Shown here piece after piece: positions 56,040 to 64,000 of a stretch of DNA of 64,000 nucleotides. Position 1 is the stretch's first letter. Each line of letters starts with the position of its first letter. Both the position numbers and the translations under genes were made by a program. A model generated the notes under the pieces. It was not told where the DNA came from. It was given only the letters and a program-made list of their open reading frames with translations, and searched no databases. Source of the stretch: Arion vulgaris (taxonomy: Eukaryota; Mollusca; Gastropoda; Stylommatophora; Arionidae); the NCBI GenBank assembly GCA_020796225.1, contig CM036767.1, positions 15,592,427 to 15,656,426 on the forward strand, in the 5' to 3' direction.

Positions 56040-56190
56040 ATGTGGCTACGTTGTTGTCTTACGTTCCGAATATCGTCGTGCGTTCGAACCAGGACCGCAT
56101 CGCTCTGTAATTTATAAAATATTAAATACACCTTACACATTATGTTTGGTGGGCCCGGCCCCACTGGCCCCTAATGACGAGCCGCCACTG
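56040..56190 (+). mobile_element. SINE-1 head fused to a MITE-1 half
   Basis: 56040-56108 has the SINE-1 head (TTGTCTTACGTTCCGAAT, GTGCGTTCGAACCAGGACCG). 56115-56190 is a MITE-1 right half ending CTAATGACGAGCCGCCACTG. Bases 56191-56635 have no gene. Confidence 0.65.
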
Positions 56191-56637
56191 GTAGCGTGTA
56201 TATATTCAATACAACTACAATTTCGCTCAGCAACGATCCTATCGTGCGAGTTAGCCAAGAGAATGCGGAATGATTTCTCCACACGATGCACTACTCCAAT
56301 TAGTGCCTACAATAGCATACTCATTATCCATGTACAATCCTTGTGTGCTTATTCCCTAATGAATGCCTTTTGGTCAACACGTTTTTTTTTGTTAATTTAC
56401 TGACAACCTTGCTGTCTCAGGTTAAATAAACCAAACATTACTAACTTTCAACGCAACACATTTCAATGACACTGGAAGGGTAGTGCACAGATGCCTTATC
56501 CATTTGACCTCTAGCTACATATTCAATAAGATACCTACAACACCTTAGAAAACAAGTTGCAATCTAATATCATACAGAGCTAGTCTATCATACAGAGCTA
56601 GTCTCTCCTTCAGAGCTAGTCTCTCCTTCAGAGATGG

Positions 56638-56875
56638 ATGAACAATTTGTGGAGATCTCTCTTTTCTGTGTTGCTACGTCGTTGTCTTACGTTCCGAATG
56701 TCATGCGTTCGAACTAGGACTGCATCGTTCTTTCCTTCTCAGAGATCCCCTAGGATTGTTGCCGGACCTACAGAGTTCGTGCTTTGTGCAATACTCTCGA
56801 TAGGTGGCGTGCTATTTCTGCAGAAACGGACCGAGCCATATGGTGGAAAGCCGGTGCAATGAAGTCAATCCAACG
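56638..56875 (+). mobile_element. SINE-1 copy
   Basis: GTTGTCTTACGTTCCGAATG, CATGCGTTCGAACTAGG (B box), AGATCCCCTAGGATTGTTGC, GAGCCATATGGTGGAAAGCC. Same order as 61975-62230. Confidence 0.7.
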
Positions 56876-57003
56876 TCTTTAGGACACACACACCCCTTTT
56901 TGTTTTTAAACAACGCACGTTATAAGCTATTCACGAACGATAACCCATTCTAGACAACAAGGAAAGTATTAGGAGTTATCAACCTGCTTCTTGTAAGTCT
57001 AAA

Positions 57004-57057
57004 TCAGTGGCTCAACCTTTTTAAGCAGACACCCCCAACCCTTAAGAAGAAGCAAGG
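57004..57057 (+). mobile_element. Solo hAT-like end
   Basis: CAGTGGCTCAACCTTTTTAA followed by CACCCCCAACCC, a hAT-style terminus. The rest is replaced by LINE-C. Confidence 0.4.
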
Positions 57058-57365
57058 CCCCCACTCTAAAATGCTTGAAATAGGCACGATGTACTGGGAA
57101 TCCTTGCGCAAGATCGTCAGATGTGGCACAAGAGAATCTCGCATAACTGAGAATCGTCGTACTGCTGAGGGCACAGAAAACGGCTGGCGAAAAGAACACA
57201 CAACACTCACATGTTCAACGTTGATCATGAATGTCTCAACTGTGGTAGGGGACTGAGTTTCAGGATTGAACTCTACAGTCACCTCCGCCACACACCAGGG
57301 AGGTGCAACACGATACGTCTGATGCTGCTGTTAACATCGCTTGCGATGAACGGCTATTATTGGCG
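57058..57365 (+). pseudogene. LINE-C 3' end
   Basis: TGGGAATCCTTGCGCAAGAT, NVDHECLNCGRGLSFRIELY then SHLRHTP: the C-terminal finger (Pro to Leu between Cys residues) and the CGAACGGCTATTATT end. 5' truncated. Confidence 0.8.
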
Positions 57366-57474
57366 GTGTGGGGTTGTTCTATTCTTGCAGAATATTATAT
57401 GCGCATATTTATGCTTAATTTTCTTACATTGTTCCAAGTAGTTTGTTTGCGTTGGTTCTTATCTACCAACTTCG

Positions 57475-57925
57475 CCCGAGTGGTTACCGGGGCCCACATT
57501 TGGGGTGTAAAGAATAGAACCACTGTTACCTGCCATGTATGTCGTAAGAGGCGACTAAGGAGGTGTGGCTGAAATCGGATGCATGTGTCCGCTAGGGAAT
57601 GCTAACCCGAAATAAATGCTTGCAGAAAACGGATGCACCAGGCCGTAAGGTGCATAACATGGTGCAACGACCCCTCACAATGGATGATAACGGATTCTAC
57701 GGTCGCCAATATGCCTCAGAGATTTAGCCATGCAGTAAGAATGTCAGACCTACCATCACAAGGGTGGCCAAAACTTACTGCGGAAGAGGTCGGCACAAAC
57801 GGGGAAGCAGAAATCATAGGAATTATATCCTACAGAACTGCCTCCAGTATGCAGACTTGAGAAAGAAAGAGGGTGGCCTCCTTACACCAGCATCGAAGAC
57901 AAACTGTACGGGAGGTGGTCTGTAA
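57475..57925 (+). repeat. Dispersed repeat G, long copy
   Basis: Inverse match of 930-1425 over about 450 bases; a frame through it reads KNRTTVTCHVCRKRRLRRCG. Bases 57926-58525 have no gene. Confidence 0.6.
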
Positions 57926-58529
57926 TAAATCTGAAAAGCAGTCAAGGCTGCAGTTTTAATTTAGAAGATGATGAAATCCTCAGTCGAAGTGGAAGAAGAC
58001 AGGAAGACAAACTGTGAGGAAGTGGATATCTGCCAGAGTCATATCTGGAGGCGATGACAACTGCTTGTCTGCATTTCTCTATTTGAGTCTTAATATGTTC
58101 TGCTATTCTTCTTCTTTTCTTCGTTGCCCTGAAAAGGGTGTTTGTTGCATTGTATCGTCACAGTTTACAGCATCGCTACGATATTGTTGCTTCTCGGTTC
58201 AACATTTCCACATTAGTGCGAAATTTTAAAGATCGGTTTTTCCTGCCCCATTCAACCCATACTCAGAATATAAATAACCAAATAAATGCCAGACAGGTAG
58301 GAGCTATTCTCTGGAAACATAACACACCAAAAATAAAGGAATATAATTAGAAAAAAAATGCATCTCTATATCAATCAATCGTCATGTGGTCGCCGATAGC
58401 GAGGTTGAGAATCCTCTGGGCTAGTGACCACGTGCCGTGAAAATATCGGAGTTCAAGGCCAGTTTAGCCAAATATTCTCGGTTTGCACATAGTACGCAGT
58501 TGGACTCTACATGAGATCTCGATCCTTTA

Positions 58530-58660
58530 CTTGGGGGAATCTAAATTACAAATACATCTGGAGTCGGAGTAAGGCTCGCCTGAATGGAAAGAATCCTTCA
58601 CGCAAAAATAAGTCAGAGGCGTCATATTAGTCGCTACGGCTACGCCTGAATTTACAGCGG
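58530..58660 (-). repeat. Repeat H, inverted copy
   Basis: Minus strand: TTTGCGTGAAGGATTCTTTC, CATTCAGGCGAGCCTTACTC, AATTTAGATTCCCCCAAG. Matches 44936-45065 and 49440-49770. Confidence 0.5.
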
Positions 58661-59039
58661 AGAAAAAATAATAATAAAAACAGAGGAAAAGATGTGCTAT
58701 ATATCGGTTGACCAGGATAAAAGAGTTTTTTTCAGTTTCGTTTCTTTGAAGAGCTGATAGATAAACAAGTTTTTACACTTTTTTAATCGTTAATTTATGT
58801 ACGACCTGTTGAAGCGCCAGAGTCGTTGCAATGAATACTAGTACCAACATTCGTGGCTATATATGTCAAGGGTAAAGTTAAACAAGAAAGGATACATATT
58901 GGGAGATAAAGATTAGCTGCTAAAGAAATACATATAGACATGTTAGATATGTATTATGCTAATTCAGCCTTATTCTGTAAGCAGGGCCGACTCGTAGTAT
59001 TACTTGCTTGGGGCAGAAAGACCCTGTGTTTAGTACTGT

Positions 59040-59345
59040 AGTTTCTTAGGCTGAAAACTTTTGTTTCCTATGCGCCTGTCTTAGAGTAGTTTGGGGCATA
59101 ACGGACGCGCAACGTTCTAATTGTTCTTGGCAAAGACCGTTTATATATCATAATAAGAAACAACAGAGCATCGGGAAAGAAGGCAAGAGGAAGACCAAGG
59201 AAAAGATGTTTAGATGGTGTAGCAGAATCCTGTGAAAGAGCAAAAATAACAATCACACACGCTACCAGCGCAGAACAGCGCAAGACAAAACAGAAAACCA
59301 CGACACTGGGCAACAACCCGGTAGCAGTGTGACGACAAAAGAAGA
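59040..59345 (+). pseudogene. LINE 3' end scrap
   Basis: 59150-59345 reads RASGKKARGRPRKRCLDGVA, ESCERAKITITHATSAEQ, TTTLGNNPVAV; ends GAAGAAGAATAAG. Matches 41100-41290 inverted. Confidence 0.65.
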
Positions 59346-59489
59346 AGAATAAGAATGATCAAAATGGTTGAGAAGAACGTACGCAAACAAACAAACTAAC
59401 AGTACTGTAGTTGATCTTAACGTTCATAATTCTTGTAACTGCTAGTTAAGAGTTATGATGAGAAAACGGAGGTTTTTTTAAGAACCGCA

Positions 59490-59900
59490 GGGGAAGTAAC
59501 TGAAGCAATGAATACGATCAATAAATAGACAATGTACGAATATTAGTGGCTTCCGGAAAAAAACAAATGACCAAACACAGTATTAAAACCACTTACTCTT
59601 ATTTCTTAAGCAATGATTGCTAGCCTAGCAACAGAGCGTTTACGAACACAACCAGTGAGCTATTCATATCTCGAATATATTCAGATATTTGTATAACTGG
59701 TCATATCTCGAATATATTCATATAGCTTCTTTGTTGTGTTCGTAAAGGCGCTCGTATTGCTAGGCAATGCAATGGGTGCCGTAATAAATAAGGGTAAGTG
59801 GTTCGAGTCCTGTGTTTGGTCATTTGTTTTTTTTCTTCCGAAAGCCACTAATACTTGTACACTGTTTATTTATTGATCATAGTTAAAGTTACAAACGGTT
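59490..59900. mobile_element. ~400-bp foldback (long inverted repeat)
   Basis: Left arm (59500-59650) and reverse complement of the right arm (59735-59895) share GATCAATAAATA, AACAAATGACCAAACACAG, AACCACTTAC, GCCTAGCAA and TTTACGAACACAAC. The loop (59652-59735) holds two TCATATCTCGAATATATTCA repeats. The right arm contains GGTTCGAGTCC, a good pol III B box. Confidence 0.75.
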
Positions 59901-59999
59901 AGATATGTTTTATAGCTAAAAGTCATCATAAAAGTTATGATGACTCGTTCTCTTTATATATCCAAAATACTTCAATTTTCTCATTCTTATTTGTAGCAT

Positions 60000-60230
60000 C
60001 AGCCAGCTTACTTTGATTTTGAGTTCTTTCTGGATATATCTATTTGTTCCATACTCTGCTCATGACATACGGAAAACTCTTTCTGTAACACTTATATTCA
60101 AAAGCATATATATATATACGTTTTCCCACTGTCTTGTTAAATGTCCATGCTTGACACCGATATGTTGCTACTGGGAAATCTGCATGCTCTTAGCAATCTG
60201 ATCTTTGTTTTCTTTTAATATTCTTTCACT
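60000..60230 (-). pseudogene. LINE RT-thumb fragment
   Basis: Minus strand ATYRCQAWTFNKTVGKRIY, FEYKCYRKSFPYVMSRVW: the thumb-end block (compare YGSESWTMNK, FEMWIYRRI elsewhere here). Confidence 0.55.
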
Positions 60231-60392
60231 TCCGTATTATATATAATTTACTGTTTTTTGTCTCTCCATTGATAGCTTATCTATCTATAATGCATGTCCA
60301 TAAGCTGTTCATGATGACAAATCATGTCCCTAGCTGATGTTTATTTTGGGTGCTTACTCCGCACACTATGATCATTCAACTTTCTTTTATAG

Positions 60393-60781
60393 CAGCGGTT
60401 CTCAAACGTTGCATTAACGTGGACCCCTTTTAAATACATTTTGCTGCGGCGTACCCCAAAGTTTCTATAAATGAAAATCTTTTAGCGATGGAGTTAGTAT
60501 TACACCACACCAACAGTCAAGCTGCTCCAATTTCTCAGACTTGAAGTGGAAACTTCAAATGATCTTTCATTTTACCCTGTCAGACATTTAGACTCTGGTC
60601 TAGTCCGGGTCCTTTGATTTCGCATCGGAACTAGTTTACCACTGTTTTTATATATGTTTTTAAAATTTATTTTCCTGTTCGAAATGTCAAAGATCATAAT
60701 ATTTCTTCAAACGTTTTAGGACCCCCTGTGAGTACCTCACGGACCACCTGGGGTCTGCGGACTCCAGTTTGAGAAATCCTG
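60393..60781 (-). mobile_element. hAT-2 MITE, 389 bp, copy 2
   Basis: Ends CAGCGGTTCTCAAACG and CAGGATTTCTCAAACT (reverse complement). Imperfect 8-bp duplication TTTTATAG / TTCTGTAG at 60385-60392 and 60782-60789. Inverted relative to 48710-49087. Confidence 0.85.
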
Positions 60782-61059
60782 TTCTGTAGTATTCTGTCCT
60801 GGGCACTGAATTGTATGTATTGCTGTTATGTCCATGTTATAATTCTTGTGTTAATTCTTTTGCTGCTCTTGCCTTGTATAATAAAGGCTTCCTACATTCT
60901 ATGTTCGAAAGTTCTTTTTTGTTCCAGGATCGTTGTCCATTTTTGTACGTCCGAGGACGAGGCTGAAATATTCGCATCAATAACAGGATATAATAAAAAG
61001 AGATCTTCTTTGAACGCTCAATATCACCAATTGTTAACCACTCTGTGTTATTTGTATGT

Positions 61060-61230
61060 GATCCAAGCCAAAGAGTGATTGTATGTTGTGCCAGTTATGC
61101 TCCTACAAGTGAGCCAGCACATCAGGTTTCTGCGATGCTTTTATTTACTAGGTAGCTTCCCCAGATCCTACATTAGTAGCTTCTTACAACATGCCTTGTA
61201 GGTTGCAGTGCTTTGCTTCCCTTGCTCGCC
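61060..61230 (-). repeat. Repeat I, inverted copy
   Basis: Minus strand CTACAAGGCATGTTGTAAGA, CTAGTAAATAAAAGCATCGC, CATAACTGGCACAACATACA. Matches 45425-45590. Confidence 0.55.
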
Positions 61231-61294
61231 CCGGTACCACATGGGAGACTCACAGATAATATTAGAAAGCAATAAATGAAACAACAAAACAATG

Positions 61295-61590
61295 TTTCTT
61301 CTTCTTTACCTTTCAACTCCCAATGGAGCACAGGTCTTCAACAAACTTCATCAAGCTCTTTTTCTCTCCTGCCATCCCTTCCAATTATTTCCATGTTTTA
61401 CCTATCATTATAATATCAGCCTCTCTCTCTCTTCTCCATGTCTGTCTAGGCATTCACTTACTCCTCTTTACCTGCGGTTTTCAAAACAGTGCCTGTCTTG
61501 CAATGTTTCCGGTCAGTCTTCTTGGTTGACTCGATGTCCTATCCTTCTTGCTCCCTTGCACGCCCGACAAAACACGGGAGACTCACATAT
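61295..61590 (-). pseudogene. RTE-like LINE 3' end
   Basis: Reverse complement matches the end of 38400-39345 (GAAGACCTGTGCTCCATTGG, GGAAATAATTGGAAGGGATG) and carries the Arg/Glu-rich C-terminus in broken frames. Bases 61591-61970 hold no firm feature. Confidence 0.7.
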
Positions 61591-61974
61591 ACTATTAGAA
61601 CGAACTAAACGACAAAAAAAATAACCACAATCTTTACAATACGATATAATTTATAACTCACTTGAACAAGTCAGGTCTTGCCCTAGACAGTGCTCTACAA
61701 ACATATTATGCAAACTAACAAGGTTTGTTATAAAAACTGTGTATTAAGTGGTGCACTAATACTATATGACACGCTGTGAGATAGATTAGCTTACAACAAA
61801 GTAGAAAGTCACAGCGGTAAGTCAAGCCGTCTATTTCACGTTACACAATCTTAGATAAATGGCACCACACAGTCTTAACCTTTCCCCATTATCAAATCAA
61901 TCATAAGCATGATAGATTGACAAGCGCTGATAGAGAACTGATATGTCTTATGTGGCTAAATTGTTAAGCTTGGG

Positions 61975-62600
61975 GGTCTCTGTAGCTAACTGATTGAGCC
62001 TGGGGGTATCTATGGCTAAATGGTTAAGTCTGGTGGTCTCTGAAGCTTAATTTGTTAAGCCTTTGTCTTGCGTTCCGAATGTCGTACGTTTGAATCCTGA
62101 CCGCGCCATTCTGTTCACCAGTGCATTTTTTTTTTTTTTTTTTTAGAAATCCCTAGGATTGTTGTCGGAGATACGGAGTTCGCGCTTCCTGCAATACTCT
62201 CAACAGCTGGCTAGCTATTTCTGCGGAGAGGGACTGAGCCACAACCGACTCTATTATAGAGTCGTAGAGTCGGCCGTGACTGAGCCACAACCGACTCTAT
62301 TATTTTTGTTTCCGATCCAGAAGCACTTGAGCTTTTCAGCTCTTCGGCTCGGTGCCATGGACATCGTAACCTTCGGTTCGGTGCCACGAACACCGTAAAT
62401 CTGGGGAATCTGTGGCTTTTTCTGCCATCCCGCGGAATTGAACCCGCACACACAGAGGGATAGTCACCCGTAGTCCAACGCGCTACGAACACGCTGGGCA
62501 GACGGGCAGCGACTCTATTATAGAGTCGTAGAGTCGGCCGTGACTGAGCCACATGGGGTAAAACTCGATGCAATGAAATCAATCCTTCAGCTTGACACCC
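61975..62600 (+). mobile_element. SINE-1 copy with amplified head, split by SINE-5
   Basis: Three head-like repeats (GGTCTCTGTAGCTAACTGAT, GGTATCTATGGCTAAATGGT, GGTCTCTGAAGCTTAATTTG), then TTGTCTTGCGTTCCGAATGT, a T20 run, CTAGGATTGTTGTCGGAGAT and GGAGAGGGACTGAGCC. After the nested SINE it resumes at 62511 and ends GGGGTAAAACTCGATGCAAT. Confidence 0.7.
62290..62510 (-). mobile_element. SINE-5 nested in SINE-1
   Basis: Minus strand CGTGTTCGTAGCGCGTTGGA (A box) and GCGGGTTCAATTCCG (B box), the body CAGATTTACGGTGTTCGTGG, and the A-rich end AAACAAAAATAATA. Flanked by GACTCTATTA on both sides (62293 and 62511), within a larger duplicated GAGTCGTAGAGTCGGCCGTG segment. Confidence 0.7.
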
Positions 62601-62639
62601 TCTATGTCTTATGTAATAGTTTGATGTTTTCAAGAAATG

Positions 62640-63425
62640 AAAACCTTAATTGAAGAGAAAATCTGCAGTAGATAGGAAGACAAATACTGGATATGATTAT
62701 GAAAAAGATTTTCTCAAAGACCTTAGCTGAATAGACCTGGACATTATATTTAGCCTAAGAAAATGACTCCCAAAACAGTTAATGTATGGCGGGGGAGACG
62801 ATCAGTTGGTTGACAGAAAAACGAGCTAAAAACACACTTAAAGTGTCTCTAAAATGCTTGGATATCGACAGCAGATGCTGTGAATCCCTTGCGCAAGATC
62901 GCTAAATGCGACGCTGTAACAAACCAGAGGAACTTGTAGATGAGAATTGTCTTACTGTTGAGTCGCAAAGCGAGCTGCGTGAATAAACATAACACACAAC
63001 ACCCACATGTCCAACCTTGATCATGTATACCCCACCTGTTATAGGTGATTGTGTTCTAGGATTGGACTCTATAGTCACCGCCACACACACTAGAGAGGTG
63101 CATAAGCACACGTCTGAGGATGTTGTCATCATTGCTAGCGATGGACGGTTATTATTATTACTTACCGGAAACTGCAGACTCAACAGACACTTACATAAAC
63201 TAGGAATAAGTCAAACAGCTCTCTGCCAGTGTCAGCAGGCGGAAGAGACACCGAAGCATATCCTGCAAGACTGTCCTCTCCTGGACACGCTGATAAGCAA
63301 CATGCAGCCACGCCTAGTACACATGAAAACTAAGTTTTGGGAAAACCTGACAGATCTGAAGCTGACTGCCCAGTGGTCCACATTGAATAAAATGCATGAT
63401 CACGCAGAAAAAGACGATGTCAAAG
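62640..63425 (+). pseudogene. Nimbus-like LINE 3' end, split by LINE-C
   Basis: Left part 62645-62755: RKSAVDRKTNTGYDYEKDFL. Right part 63165-63425: LHKLGISQTALCQCQQAEET, HILQDCPLLDTLISNMQPRL, LTDLKLTAQWSTL. The break falls in the VIIFRLRTGH stretch seen intact at 37590. Confidence 0.8.
62785..63164 (+). pseudogene. LINE-C 3' end nested in the Nimbus-like LINE
   Basis: TTGACAGAAAAACGAGC, CTGTGAATCCCTTGCGCAAG, then CPTCGR-type finger remains in a decayed frame and CGATGGACGGTTATTATTAT end. Same orientation as its host. Confidence 0.75.
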
Positions 63426-63439
63426 TTGGATCATTCTAG

Positions 63440-63780
63440 TGACAAAGTTTCTATTCTTTGTTCTGTTGGGTGATATTTGATTGTTTATTGAGACAATGAC
63501 ATAGAAGCCGAACACTCCAGTTGCAAGAGCGTACATCCTGAAAATGGAATCATCAAGAGGAAGGGACAGACAAAGAAAAAGATGGATTGATGTAGTGACA
63601 GACATCTTAAAACTCCACAATACCACAGCATATTAAGCGACCGAGCGTGCACTATCTCGGAAACCGATCATCGGTTAAACCTGCAACTGCTACGCCTAAC
63701 AGCACCAAAGCAGAGAAGGGTAATAGAAGAGAAAAGAAAGAAGACACAGGATTTCGGGTAGATCCATAACTAACTTCCAC
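63440..63780 (+). pseudogene. LINE 3' end fragment
   Basis: Frames give ENGIIKRKGQTKKKMD-like and DRACTISETDHRLN; an Arg/Lys-rich LINE C-terminus in several frames. Confidence 0.45.
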
Positions 63781-63840
63781 ACAAACAGAAACAGATTTAA
63801 CTAATTTCATAACAAAAAGAATTGATTAATTGGATAGGAC

Positions 63841-64000
63841 CAGTGGCGGCTCGAGATCGTTTTTGTGTGTGGGGCCAGACACAAATTTTCGAGTAAATCA
63901 TGGGTTTGGTTATATTTTAATTTATTAAATAATAAATACATGTTACACGTTATTTTTGGTGGGGCCAGCCCCTCTGGCCCTTAATGACGAGCCACCACCG
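63841..64000 (+). mobile_element. MITE-1 copy 8, cut by the window end
   Basis: Starts CAGTGGCGGCTCGAGATCGT, has GGGGCCAGACACAAATTTTC in the body and ends GACGAGCCACCACCG at the edge. Orientation A. The right duplication is outside the window. Confidence 0.85.

Noticed and set aside
60930..61078. Plus-strand terminal exon after TTTTTTGTTCCAG reading HFCTSEDEAEIFASITG
   Set aside because: The acceptor is good, but no upstream exon, family match or conservation is visible, and it runs into repeat I.
61663..61710. Small minus-strand exon with a GTGAGT donor (ALSRARPDLF)
   Set aside because: Only about 34 bases, no match to the CCR4 family and nothing to connect it to; splice motifs this short occur by chance.

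Overview
This is animal nuclear DNA, most likely from a gastropod mollusc, with a heterobranch or planorbid-type snail as the best guess. Pieces of two intron-containing genes with GT-AG splice sites sit in a dense sea of decayed LINE retrotransposons, tRNA-headed SINEs, short DNA-transposon derivatives and minisatellites. The snail assignment is inference. It rests on a secreted single-C1q-domain gene (a family greatly expanded in molluscs), RNase H-bearing LINE tails that resemble the Nimbus elements described from Biomphalaria, and the general repeat style. No bacterial-style operons, rRNA genes, CRISPR arrays or credible functional tRNA genes were seen.

Host genes, both on the minus strand. 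(1) 11383-21748: a secreted C1q-domain protein with three exons (signal peptide 21685-21748; N-terminal half of the domain 16870-17012; central strands 11383-11512). All splice phases agree, but the last exon, with the C-terminal strands and stop codon, was not found. Its introns hold LINE-D, five copies of the MITE-1 element and four large tandem arrays. (2) 51366-54940: the last three exons of a CNOT6/CNOT6L-type (CCR4) deadenylase, with phase-compatible junctions and intact nuclease motifs. Its 5' exons must lie beyond the right edge or were not recognised.

Mobile DNA by region. 0-10 kb: LINE tails (families A, B, C, D, Nimbus-like), a hAT-type MITE with a perfect 8-bp target duplication, the first MITE-1 copies, a 53-bp minisatellite and a possible Helitron remnant. 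10-22 kb: the C1q gene with 29-bp, 24-bp, 17-bp, 63-bp and 9-bp arrays, and LINE-D, whose endonuclease region carries eight in-frame copies of a 21-residue segment. 22-27.4 kb: the best preserved LINE (family C, APE endonuclease, reverse transcriptase and C-terminal zinc finger), followed by LINE-A and LINE-B remnants. 27-47 kb: many 5'-truncated LINE ends, a MITE-1 copy cleanly inserted in a LINE-A fragment, a 58-bp minisatellite related to the 53-bp one, and a TTAA-flanked MITE pair. 47-55 kb: minisatellites, a second hAT family and the CCR4 exons. 55-64 kb: a SPIN-like hAT element, a ~400-bp foldback, nested SINEs and nested LINEs, ending inside another MITE-1 copy.

LINE family letters (A-H), SINE numbers and repeat letters are local labels only. 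All family names come from motif recognition and memory, since no database search was possible. Boundaries of decayed repeats are approximate to about 10-30 bases unless a target duplication fixes them.
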